A stretch of 64,000 nucleotides of DNA from an uncultured Bacteroidota bacterium (GTDB taxonomy: Bacteria; Bacteroidota; Bacteroidia; JABEUT01), in the NCBI GenBank assembly GCA_903901055.1, contig CAIUPO010000076.1, positions 16,559-80,558 on the forward strand, read 5' to 3'. Below are positions 17,673-25,815 of this stretch, one piece after another. Position 1 is the first letter of the stretch, and the number at the start of each line of letters is the position of its first letter. The notes below the pieces were generated by a model, which searched no databases, had not been told where the DNA came from, and saw nothing but the letters and a program-made list of their open reading frames with translations. The translations under genes were made by a program, and so were the position numbers.

Positions 17673-18812
17673 TTAAACCCCTTTATAAATCTGAATATAT
17701 TTTTCCAATGCCAGTTCAATACTCAATTTTTCGATAGCTATTTTCTTAACCTTCTCTTTCATCCCTTCTCTTACACCAGGGTTATGAAGCATCCATTCAA
17801 TGCCCTCTACTATACCATTAGGGTCTTTATAGCCTGTGAAAAAGCAAGTAACTTTATGTTCCAATACATCTGCAGCACCACCGGTTTTGGATGTAACTAT
17901 TGGCACTCCATTCGCCATTGCCTCACTAAATACAAGACCAAATGGCTCCATAAAAGCAGCATGCAAAAAAATGTCCATAACACCATACAGCGAAGGCATT
18001 TGTTCAGGATTAATAAAGCCTGTAAATATTATATGATCCTCCAAACCATATTGCCTAACTAAGTTTTCAATTTCTTGCTTTTGTCTTCCACTGCCTGTAA
18101 AAAGAAATTTTAGGTTTGGGTGCTTTTTAACCAATGTTTTAGCAGCTTCTACTATATATCTATATCCTTTCCATTCTACGAATCTTGCCACTGAACCAAT
18201 TACAATTTTGTCTTTTAGATTAAACCTTTTTATAAAATCCTGCTTCACCGCTTCCGATTGTGCCGTGTATTGAGCTATTGGAATACCATTATGAATAAGG
18301 TGTATTTTCTCAGGCAGAGCTTTTTCCTTTTCCAAAATGAATTTTTTTGATTCCTCACTAATTGCCACGATATCTGTTGCATTTCGGTTATTCATTTTAT
18401 CCGTCCACACCCAGGATGGATTGAAATACCAGTTAAAAGCAGTTACCTGCTTAAGTATTACTCTCTTTTTAATTCTGCACAGGCGTGCAGCAAGCAAACC
18501 TATGACCGAATCATCAAACACAAGGGTTGTTACCACATCAGGCTTAAGTTTCCTGAACAGGGTATAAAGTTTGAAAAAAGCATAAATCATCCATGTTTTC
18601 TTGAACCGCTTATCGTATTTTATCCAATAGCACTCCCACCCTCTTTCCTCCATATCCCGAATCAACGGATGTTCTTGCGGAAACATTGAAACAATTGTAT
18701 ATTTAACGTCAGGATAATGGTGAATCCGCTCTGCCAACCAATTTAAATAGGGCACAGAAGAATGATTAGAAACTAATTGAACTATGTGAAGTTTTGATTG
18801 GCCCTTTTCCAT
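17673..18812 (-). CDS. Glycosyltransferase family 4
   Basis: The 379-aa GT-B protein has an N-terminal acceptor domain (HIVQLVSNHSSVPYLNWL) and a C-terminal nucleotide-sugar domain with GSVARFVEWKGYRYIVEA and the E-x7-E motif in EPFGLVFSEAMANGVPIV. GT4 enzymes are retaining glycosyltransferases, commonly acting on lipid-linked oligosaccharides in the cytoplasm. It lies on the opposite strand in the middle of the sulfotransferases, so it is transcribed separately. The donor sugar cannot be read from sequence. Confidence 0.93.
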   Translation of the reverse strand: MEKGQSKLHIVQLVSNHSSVPYLNWLAERIHHYPDVKYTIVSMFPQEHPLIRDMEERGWECYWIKYDKRFKKTWMIYAFFKLYTLFRKLKPDVVTTLVFDDSVIGLLAARLCRIKKRVILKQVTAFNWYFNPSWVWTDKMNNRNATDIVAISEESKKFILEKEKALPEKIHLIHNGIPIAQYTAQSEAVKQDFIKRFNLKDKIVIGSVARFVEWKGYRYIVEAAKTLVKKHPNLKFLFTGSGRQKQEIENLVRQYGLEDHIIFTGFINPEQMPSLYGVMDIFLHAAFMEPFGLVFSEAMANGVPIVTSKTGGAADVLEHKVTCFFTGYKDPNGIVEGIEWMLHNPGVREGMKEKVKKIAIEKLSIELALEKYIQIYKGV

Positions 18813-18865
18813 TATAAAACAATCGCTGATTTTTTCCCTTGCCTATATTCTATTATCCACTCCAA

Positions 18866-18873
18866 CAAAAGTA
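18866..18873 (-). promoter_or_regulatory. Possible promoter for the GT4 gene (TACTTTTG -7 box)
   Basis: The minus strand TACTTTTG fits TAnnTTTG, with TTG at 18896-18898 as a possible -33 element at a 22-nt spacing. The leader to the ATG would be about 45-50 nt. Confidence 0.35.
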
Positions 18874-18949
18874 ACAATTTAACTTGTTTAGGTGTCAATA
18901 CAGTAGCTGTTTGTATTAGTAATGAATAAATTCAGCAATGAAAATATCT

Positions 18950-18957
18950 TAACTTTG
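18950..18957 (+). promoter_or_regulatory. Possible -7 box (TAACTTTG) ahead of sulfotransferase 3
   Basis: TAACTTTG lies 41 nt before the ATG at 18999. The same word occurs before tamB, KASIII-1 and the 801-aa surface protein. No proper -33 match was found. Confidence 0.35.
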
Positions 18958-18998
18958 CCTGAAATATAGCCTAAAGGTATTGCACGTATAAAAAAGAA

Positions 18999-19781
18999 AT
19001 GAGTTTATTTAAGAATAGTTCATCTTCCGGAAAAAAATTGGATTTTATTATTGCCGGCACACAAAAAGCGGGTACATCGGCTATTCATTATTACTTGAAA
19101 CAACATCCTGAAATTGCATTGGGTATTAAAAAAGAACTTCAATATTTTGACAACGAAGAGATTTTTAAAAAAGGGCAGCCCGATTATAGTTTATTGCACA
19201 AACAAATACTTCAGGTTCAAGGAAGCAAAATATCAGGAGAATGTACTCCTACTTATATGTACTGGATTCCAGCTATGAGAAGGATATGGGAATATAACCC
19301 CGAAATAAAAATAATCATTATTTTAAGAAATCCGGTAGTCAGGGCATACTCCCAATGGAACATGTTCAAAACAAAAGGAATAATGGGGGTGGATTTTGGA
19401 GATTATATCTTAAGAGAACAAGAATTGGCCCGAAGGGATTTGCCTTTGCAATCTAGGGTATGTTCCTGTATTGACCGCGGTTTTTATTCGGAACAATTAC
19501 GTAGAATATTTATGTTTTTCAAGAAGGAGAATGTTTTGATTTTGAAGTACGAAGATTTCAAAGTAAATCAATTGGAAGGAATCACTGCAATTTTGAAATT
19601 TCTAGGGGTTAATCCGGCCCTTCTGAAATTCACACAAGAGCAGGTCAATTCCTCTGAATATACAAGCCAAATGACAGTAAAAGAACAAGAGGTATTATTG
19701 GAATTATACAAGAATGAGATTCCAGAGGTGGAACGTATTCTTGGCTGGAATTGTGAAGACTGGAAACTAATTCAAAAATAA
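18999..19781 (+). CDS. Sulfotransferase 3 (Sulfotransfer_1, NodH/heparan-type)
   Basis: The 260-aa protein has the PAPS loop FIIAGTQKAGTSAIHYYLKQ, the KELQYFDNEE block, and the 3'-phosphate motif IILRNPVVRAYSQWNMF. This is a different subfamily from sulfotransferases 1, 2 and 4: shorter, and of the type acting on sugar chains such as heparan sulfate or Nod factors in known members. It lacks the aromatic C-terminal tail. It is the first gene of the 19.0-22.3 kb unit, 10 nt before sulfotransferase 4. Acceptor unknown. Confidence 0.92.
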   Translation: MSLFKNSSSSGKKLDFIIAGTQKAGTSAIHYYLKQHPEIALGIKKELQYFDNEEIFKKGQPDYSLLHKQILQVQGSKISGECTPTYMYWIPAMRRIWEYNPEIKIIIILRNPVVRAYSQWNMFKTKGIMGVDFGDYILREQELARRDLPLQSRVCSCIDRGFYSEQLRRIFMFFKKENVLILKYEDFKVNQLEGITAILKFLGVNPALLKFTQEQVNSSEYTSQMTVKEQEVLLELYKNEIPEVERILGWNCEDWKLIQK

Positions 19782-19791
19782 ATAGATAGTA

Positions 19792-20883
19792 GTGGACAAA
19801 ACCGAAACCGAGGCAGAGCAAATAAAAAAGGCTTCCATGCTATTTATCCTTGGGCATGGCCGCTCTGGAACAACCCTGCTCCAATCGTTTTTAAATAGCC
19901 ATCCTAATATTGTTGCCCCAGCCGAATATGAGTTTATAGTTCATTTTTACCCGCGTTTTGGCAAAATAAAGCATTTAACCAAAAAGGATATTACAGAATT
20001 TATTGAGGCACTATACACATCAGAAGACCCTCATTTTTTTAATTGGCAATTAGATAAAGAACATGTTACTGAAAAACTAATCTCTACTTCTGTAAATGAA
20101 GATTATCCCACTTTATGCAAAATTTTAATTTCCCTAACAGCTGACAATAAAACTGAAATAAGGATTTTATCTGACAAGAATCCAATCAACTCCATTTTTG
20201 TTAGGAAACTTTCAAATATTTTCCCTGATGCAAAATTCATTCATTTGATAAGGGACCCGAGGGACAGTGTTTATGGATATATGCGGAGATTGCAGCAAAA
20301 AAACCCATTTTTCTTATCTCGCCGCTGGAAGCGATATAACCAAGTGATTGATGATTTTAAAGGCAAATTTCCCGAAAGGTTTTTCACACTAAAATATGAA
20401 GATATGGTGAAAAATACAGATGGAACCTTGAATTCCATTGCAGCATTTTTAAATATTACGCCTAATGGATTCAACAAAGATTATACCCCACCTGAAGGGT
20501 ACGAATCCTCCGATGGAAACCAGTATTATCAAAATTTACCATCCGATAAAAGGGAAGCTGTTATTAGCAACATGAAACTTGCGCACGAAAACTTATCGAC
20601 TCCTGTAAATACCAGCCATATTGCGAAATGGAAAAAAGAAATGAACTCCCATGCGGTTGCGGTTACTGAAATTATTACAGGAAAATTCGCTAAAAAATAT
20701 GGATACGAAATTGAACCACGAAAAATACCCGGAGTTTCAGTTTCAAAATACAGATTGCTAAAGAGTAAAATTGTTTTTTATTTGTGGGGAAAATTTACCC
20801 GTTGGCGATACAATAATTATCACTATAATACGAAGTATAAGATCAAATCTGTTCGGAAGATTATTAATAACATGGTTAAATAG
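19792..20883 (+). CDS. Sulfotransferase 4 (paralogue of 1 and 2)
   Basis: It has the PAPS loop GHGRSGTTLLQSFLNSHPN and 3'-phosphate site IHLIRDPRDSVYGYM, and shares the FYPRFGKIK block and the QPVNT/TPVNTSHIAKWKKEM block with sulfotransferases 1 and 2. The start is GTG at 19792; no ATG lies near enough to include the PAPS loop. The tail (FYLWGKFTRWRYNNYHYN) repeats the aromatic/basic pattern of its paralogues. Spacing of 10 nt from sulfotransferase 3 indicates co-transcription. Confidence 0.88.
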   Translation: MDKTETEAEQIKKASMLFILGHGRSGTTLLQSFLNSHPNIVAPAEYEFIVHFYPRFGKIKHLTKKDITEFIEALYTSEDPHFFNWQLDKEHVTEKLISTSVNEDYPTLCKILISLTADNKTEIRILSDKNPINSIFVRKLSNIFPDAKFIHLIRDPRDSVYGYMRRLQQKNPFFLSRRWKRYNQVIDDFKGKFPERFFTLKYEDMVKNTDGTLNSIAAFLNITPNGFNKDYTPPEGYESSDGNQYYQNLPSDKREAVISNMKLAHENLSTPVNTSHIAKWKKEMNSHAVAVTEIITGKFAKKYGYEIEPRKIPGVSVSKYRLLKSKIVFYLWGKFTRWRYNNYHYNTKYKIKSVRKIINNMVK

Positions 20884-20947
20884 TTACAAATGAAACAAAC
20901 GATTCATGTTTTCTCTGTTCTAGTTATATTCCAGTTTTAAAATACTC

Positions 20948-22279
20948 ATGAATTTTATAACCTCTATATTCTCTGCATTTTTTAAAAATGAGGAAGACCG
21001 TAAAAGGTTATATAAAACTGTACTTCCTTCTTTCATCATTCATTTTTTTGCTGCAATACTCGCTTTAGGCTTAGTTTTCATAATGACGCGTGGACTTGGT
21101 TCAAAACAGTATGGAATATTCAGTTATTCTTTTTCTGTGGTTGCAATTATTGTGAACCTGGCCACCTATGGGATTTGTATGTTGGTAGTAAAGGAAACAC
21201 CAGCTGCATTATCCAAGGGAAAAATAGGGCTCTCAAAAGGCCTCCACTTATGGACTATTAAATGGACCGTTTTACTTTGCACGGCTTTTGCCCTTATTGC
21301 AGCAGCTTTTATAGCACTCACCACATTTTTCTTTCATTTCCGTAAGGAGACAGTATACACAATTCCTTTGCTTCTTGCACTAATCTCTATGCCTTTATCT
21401 GGGTTAATGAATTATTATACTGCAGCCCTTCGAGGTCAGCATAAAAGCGTCCTATCACTGCTTCCGGATAATATTGTGAAGCCAACTCTTTTCTTGTTTT
21501 CAATTGGAATATTATACTTTTTAACCAAGCAGTTTAATGTTCAGAACGCCGTTTTAGTGAATGCCATATCTTTTGGAGGAGGTACTCTTTTTGCTATTCT
21601 TGCTTTTTACAAAATCGCCCCCCTAAAGGACATTCAGCCAGAATATGATATAGACTTGTGGAAAAAAACACTGAAATCATTATTTCTTCTCCAGGTAATA
21701 ATGAGTATAAACTCAAAGATTGATATTTTAATGCTGGGTTATCTAAAAGACTCTTCTGCGGTAGGTATTTTTAGTGTTGCAGATATGGTGGCCTCCAAGC
21801 TTTTACTCTTTCTTCAAATAATGGTTGTAATAACTGTGGCCTCTATTTCACGGTTGCATACTCTTGGTGAGAAACAAAAACTCCAGGAAATGATTACAAA
21901 AGTGAGCCGATGGGTGTTCCTTATTACGATTCCAGTATATATTTTTATTATTGTGTTCCGAAGATTGATCATGTCTTATTTTGGACTCGATTTTGAAAGC
22001 GGGCAAATAGCTTTAATAATTATTTCAACCGGACAAATAATTAATGTGGCATTTGGCCCGATTGGAATTTTTGCTTTAATGACAGGTAATCAAAAATTCA
22101 ACATCATTTTTACGATCATAAATATAGTACTCAATATCTCTCTTAACCTTCTACTCACTCCCACTATGGGAATTAACGGAACCGCTATTGCAACAGCAGT
22201 TTCACTGGTAACCTGGAATACCAGTATGTTTATTGCAATAAGAAAAAAAACAGGTATTAAAACCTGGATATTTGGCTAA
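20948..22279 (+). CDS. Polysaccharide/oligosaccharide flippase (Wzx-like, MOP superfamily)
   Basis: The 443-aa protein has about 12 hydrophobic segments and the family opening FAAILALGLVFIMTRGLGSKQYGIFSYSFS, followed by KSLFLLQVIMSINSKIDILMLGYLKDSSAVGIFSVA, typical of polysaccharide biosynthesis flippases. These move lipid-linked glycans from the inner to the outer leaflet of the cytoplasmic membrane. Its place 64 nt after sulfotransferase 4 suggests that the sulfated product is a lipid-linked glycan exported across the membrane. Confidence 0.92.
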   Translation: MNFITSIFSAFFKNEEDRKRLYKTVLPSFIIHFFAAILALGLVFIMTRGLGSKQYGIFSYSFSVVAIIVNLATYGICMLVVKETPAALSKGKIGLSKGLHLWTIKWTVLLCTAFALIAAAFIALTTFFFHFRKETVYTIPLLLALISMPLSGLMNYYTAALRGQHKSVLSLLPDNIVKPTLFLFSIGILYFLTKQFNVQNAVLVNAISFGGGTLFAILAFYKIAPLKDIQPEYDIDLWKKTLKSLFLLQVIMSINSKIDILMLGYLKDSSAVGIFSVADMVASKLLLFLQIMVVITVASISRLHTLGEKQKLQEMITKVSRWVFLITIPVYIFIIVFRRLIMSYFGLDFESGQIALIIISTGQIINVAFGPIGIFALMTGNQKFNIIFTIINIVLNISLNLLLTPTMGINGTAIATAVSLVTWNTSMFIAIRKKTGIKTWIFG

Positions 22280-22289
22280 ATAAGTTACT

Positions 22290-23483
22290 TTATCTGTTCG
22301 CCATTTTTACAACAAACTTCTTTCCGAATTTCAAAAATCGCTTTTCGAAAAACTCATACGAAATAATTGATGCAAGAATTGTGAAACTGATAGTGAAAAA
22401 ATACAAGCATACATTCATTTGCCATTCCGGAGGAGTGTCTTTAAATATACGGTTAGTTAATTCCAATCCAAAAATCCGCATCATTGGGTGGAACATATAC
22501 AGACCATAGGAAACCCTTCCCAAATAGGTCATCCATTTATAATCAAGCTTTAAAACAGACTTGGGGTTGGTTGCGAGGTTTACAATTATTATTGCAAAAA
22601 GAACTGAATAAATTTCATAAAACACACTGGGGAATGTTTCTCTCAAGTATTGTTTAACACCCAACTTAAGTAATAAAAGCACAATTGTAATTATATACGT
22701 CATCCATTGAAAATCCTTTCTATAAATAATATTGAGTATCTTCTTTTTATCAAAAACCACAAGGTAGGCGCCAATTCCACCGATGGCCATACAACTTATT
22801 TTATATCGCATTATTAGGTCAATTATATCTCTGTAAATTTTCTTGTTCGTAATCTGAAAATCGAAAACTTTACTGTACAAAAGGAAACCATTACGCACAA
22901 GCACAACCAGAATAACCACTCCTATAAATAGCAGAATATACTTTCTTGTTTTACGCAAAAAAAGCGGCCAGCACAAATAAAACACTTCCTCTACACCTAC
23001 CGACCATATTGGGCCAATAGTCTGCGGCAAGCCACCGGAAGTCCGAACAAACGGACAGAGAAAAAGCGCGCACCCGATGAAATTAAGCCAAAAGTGCTTG
23101 TAGACATTTTGAGAATATTCACCACTAAAAAGAGTATTGTCGAAATAAGGCAAAACAAAGAATCCAAGAATTACTATTAAAAAGTAAAGAGGCCATATTC
23201 TCAGGGTTCTACGGGCATAGTAAGCTTTCAGATTTATATTCCCATTTTCCTTCTTCTCTTTTAAAAGTAAGTATGTAATGAGAAAACCGCTTAGTACAAA
23301 AAATAAACTCACATCGTTATTTCCAACATAACCGTAATATCTTAGAAAATCAATATAATGAACGGTATGCTGGTACTTGATTGCTTCAATGTGTAGTATG
23401 ATTATAATTAGTGCGCCGATGAATCTGAGCCCGTCTAAGTTTGGAAAATAAGTACGCGAGGGAACCACAACATCCTTTTCCAT
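22290..23483 (-). CDS. Membrane O-acyltransferase (acyltransferase_3 family), copy 2
   Basis: It is clearly related to copy 1 at 14289-15425: FPNLDGLRFIGALIIIILHIE, LFFVLSGFLITYLLLKEK, YYARRTLRIWPLYFLIV and a common C-terminal YEFFEKRFLK. The 397-aa protein is multi-pass. It likely acylates a surface sugar at the inner membrane. It is convergent to the flippase (10 nt between stops) and 29 nt downstream of the cupin pair on the same strand, so it may be read from the cupin promoter. Confidence 0.92.
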   Translation of the reverse strand: MEKDVVVPSRTYFPNLDGLRFIGALIIIILHIEAIKYQHTVHYIDFLRYYGYVGNNDVSLFFVLSGFLITYLLLKEKKENGNINLKAYYARRTLRIWPLYFLIVILGFFVLPYFDNTLFSGEYSQNVYKHFWLNFIGCALFLCPFVRTSGGLPQTIGPIWSVGVEEVFYLCWPLFLRKTRKYILLFIGVVILVVLVRNGFLLYSKVFDFQITNKKIYRDIIDLIMRYKISCMAIGGIGAYLVVFDKKKILNIIYRKDFQWMTYIITIVLLLLKLGVKQYLRETFPSVFYEIYSVLFAIIIVNLATNPKSVLKLDYKWMTYLGRVSYGLYMFHPMMRIFGLELTNRIFKDTPPEWQMNVCLYFFTISFTILASIISYEFFEKRFLKFGKKFVVKMANR

Positions 23484-23512
23484 TTACGCACTAAAAAATG
23501 ATTGGCTGTATT

Positions 23513-24604
23513 TTAAGCGACATTTATTTGAGATTTTTTCAACTTCTCCTTTTCCGCTTTTTCTTTCAGGTAACTATCCAATTTTCCTGACTCTGCCAGG
23601 TGAACAAGGTTATTATCTTTCTTCACCAGCTTATAGCTTTTCCATATTGGAGGATGAATTGCAAACAAATCTAAAAATGCATATAAGGGAGATATTTTAA
23701 AAGAATAAAATGGAGCCACCCAACGATACCCCACTCCGATTGAATCCGAACCATTTTTAACGGTATGCCAATAAAACGGAGGATTCCAGAATACATCTCC
23801 CGGTTGAAGGCTCACTGAAATTCCATCGATGTATTTATACAACTCATTTGGCGGGGAATAATCAGGATTAAACGGGTCAAAAGGCATATTGTTTTTAGCC
23901 CTGAATGGGGCATTGCGATATATGTTCCGAACCGGATCGGGGTCAATTATTGGCGTATAGTAATGAGAATAAAGCACCCAGTTTTTCTCTCCGTATGTCT
24001 GTACAAATAAATTAGGTGCGTTCGCATTATGCAGGTATGAAACAGTACCCTTTCCTCCTATAAATAATTGGAAGGAATCAAAAAAAGTAAATCCTTTTCT
24101 ACGTTCTAAAAGCCAATTATAATCGAAATCCTTTATATGTTCCGGATGATGGTCGAGTAACGGATAAAAGCGATAATACTTACCTCCTCCGCTTCTTATA
24201 TTATCAAGTACTTCACCAAGAGTAATAGTCTCGTAATTCTTCATGTCAGACTGGTCGGTCACCATCATTATCTCATCCTTGCCGTGCAACTCTTTAAAAT
24301 ATTCCAACGACCAATTCTTCACACAATCCCAATCCTTCGCTGCGCCTTCCATTACAACCGGAATGCCTTTCTTTACATAGTGATTAAAGAACTCTTCTTT
24401 GCTTAAATCCTTCCGTCTGTCTATTGGAATAATTTTCCCTTCTCCACTTTTTTTAAGTGTTTCAAGTAGGTTGTGGTAGAATTTTTTCCTGCGCTTGCCA
24501 AACATTTTAAATACCCTTGCACGGCCAATAAAATGGTCCATTATTTGGTAAATAGCGTACTCTACACGCTGACCCTTTTTTATATTCCTTCTGAAATCAC
24601 CCAT
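23513..24604 (-). CDS. JmjC/cupin_8-like Fe/2OG protein with HxA in place of HxD, copy 1
   Basis: The 363-aa protein belongs to the cupin-like JmjC group (FIH-type). Aligning by eye to the FIH core puts H192, then A194 where the iron-ligating Asp should be, then K207 at the 2-oxoglutarate lysine position and H280 (FYWHTV) as the distal iron ligand. Thus two His and the 2OG Lys are kept while the carboxylate is lost. LQPGDVFWNPPFYWH is the usual strand before the distal His. Possible meanings: a halogenase-like open iron site, or a non-catalytic protein. Its start directly abuts the stop of copy 2 (no gap), so the two are co-transcribed. Confidence 0.85.
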   Translation of the reverse strand: MGDFRRNIKKGQRVEYAIYQIMDHFIGRARVFKMFGKRRKKFYHNLLETLKKSGEGKIIPIDRRKDLSKEEFFNHYVKKGIPVVMEGAAKDWDCVKNWSLEYFKELHGKDEIMMVTDQSDMKNYETITLGEVLDNIRSGGGKYYRFYPLLDHHPEHIKDFDYNWLLERRKGFTFFDSFQLFIGGKGTVSYLHNANAPNLFVQTYGEKNWVLYSHYYTPIIDPDPVRNIYRNAPFRAKNNMPFDPFNPDYSPPNELYKYIDGISVSLQPGDVFWNPPFYWHTVKNGSDSIGVGYRWVAPFYSFKISPLYAFLDLFAIHPPIWKSYKLVKKDNNLVHLAESGKLDSYLKEKAEKEKLKKSQINVA

Positions 24605-25711
24605 CTATACTACTGTTTTAGTTTGTTGGGTTTCTTTCTTCTTTGCCTTTTCTGCCTCTTCCTGTTCTGCTTTCTTTTTCAAATACTCATCCAATTGGCC
24701 CGTCTCAGCAAGGTATATAAGGTTGGCGTCCTTCTTAGCCATTTTATAACCTTTCCAAAGAGGAGGTTTGGTCGAGAGAAAATCTAACAACATGTATAAA
24801 GGTGAAACTACAAACCCATATAATGGAGGCATCCAACGGTAACTAACACCTATTGAATCAGTAGGATTTTGAACGCAATGCCAATAAAAAGGGGGCAACC
24901 AAAGTACATCTCCAGGATTTAGGGTTGCCTCAAGTGTATCAATGTATTTGAAAAGCTCGTAAGGTTTATTGTAATTCGGATTAAATGGATCAAAGGGCCC
25001 TTTTTCAGTCCTGACAGGTGCATGGCGATATGCGTGAACCGGGTCTGGGTCAAGAACCATTGTATAATAGGGTGGATAGAGAATCCATTTTTTTTGTCCG
25101 TAGACTTGAACAAAAACATTGCAGGTATTGGCATTATGAAGTCCGGTGGCACTATTTCTAGCTCCAATAAATACCTGAAAAGCCTCAAACCAGTTCATCC
25201 TGTTTTTATGTGCCAAAAGCCAGTTGTAATCAAAATCTTTCACATGCTCTGGGTGGCGCTCTAATAAAGGGTAAAACCGATAATACTTACCACCTCCCGA
25301 ACTCATATTATCAATCACTTCACCCAAAGTAATGGTCTCGTATGGATAGCCTTCTGTTTGCAGTTTAACATATAGAATCTCATCGCTGCCATGCATTTTT
25401 TTCATGTAATCCAATGACCATTCCTTTACGCAAGGCCATTCATTGGCAGCACCTTCCATCACCACAGGTAGGCCTTTAGCCATATAGTTCTTTTTAAAAT
25501 CCTTAATACTTAAGCCTTTTACCCGTTCAATCTGAACAGGCTTCCCTTCCCCACTCTTTTTGAGCGTTTCTGTAAGGTTTTTATAGAATTTATGTCTGCG
25601 TTTGCCGAGTATTTTAAACATCCTGGCACGACCAAAAAACTGGTCGCACATCTGGTAAAAACCATATTCAATCCGTTGGCTTGTCTTTATATTTCGTTTA
25701 TAATCGCTCAT
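24605..25711 (-). CDS. JmjC/cupin_8-like Fe/2OG protein with HxA in place of HxD, copy 2
   Basis: This 368-aa paralogue of the next gene has the same layout: a conserved N-terminal helix region (RNIKTSQRIEYGFYQ), LPVVMEGAANEWPCVKEWS (typical of cupin_8 proteins), then H192, A194, K207 and H278 in FYWHCVQN. The missing Asp is the same in both copies, so it is a fixed family feature rather than a sequencing slip. The C-terminus is a Lys/Glu-rich tail. It is the first gene of the cupin pair. Substrate unknown; the context is surface-glycan and acyl-carrier genes. Confidence 0.85.
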   Translation of the reverse strand: MSDYKRNIKTSQRIEYGFYQMCDQFFGRARMFKILGKRRHKFYKNLTETLKKSGEGKPVQIERVKGLSIKDFKKNYMAKGLPVVMEGAANEWPCVKEWSLDYMKKMHGSDEILYVKLQTEGYPYETITLGEVIDNMSSGGGKYYRFYPLLERHPEHVKDFDYNWLLAHKNRMNWFEAFQVFIGARNSATGLHNANTCNVFVQVYGQKKWILYPPYYTMVLDPDPVHAYRHAPVRTEKGPFDPFNPNYNKPYELFKYIDTLEATLNPGDVLWLPPFYWHCVQNPTDSIGVSYRWMPPLYGFVVSPLYMLLDFLSTKPPLWKGYKMAKKDANLIYLAETGQLDEYLKKKAEQEEAEKAKKKETQQTKTVV

Positions 25712-25731
25712 TAAGGGGCATTTTACATGGA

Positions 25732-25739
25732 CAAATATA
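25732..25739 (-). promoter_or_regulatory. Possible -7 box (TATATTTG) for the cupin pair
   Basis: The minus strand TATATTTG lies 21 nt upstream of the ATG of cupin copy 2. It has no clear -33 partner. Confidence 0.35.
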
Positions 25740-25807
25740 AAATAAATCCACCATTCTTTCCGTTAGTACTCACACATCTTATATAATAAGCTGTATATGG
25801 AAAATAT

Positions 25808-25815
25808 TAACTTTG
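25808..25815 (+). promoter_or_regulatory. Possible -7 box (TAACTTTG) ahead of KASIII-1
   Basis: TAACTTTG overlaps the TTG (25813) that the ORF track uses as start of the KASIII gene. If it is the promoter, the true start is a later TTG (25828 or 25834), giving a protein beginning near GASIKAVSYYMPEK as family members do. Confidence 0.35.
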
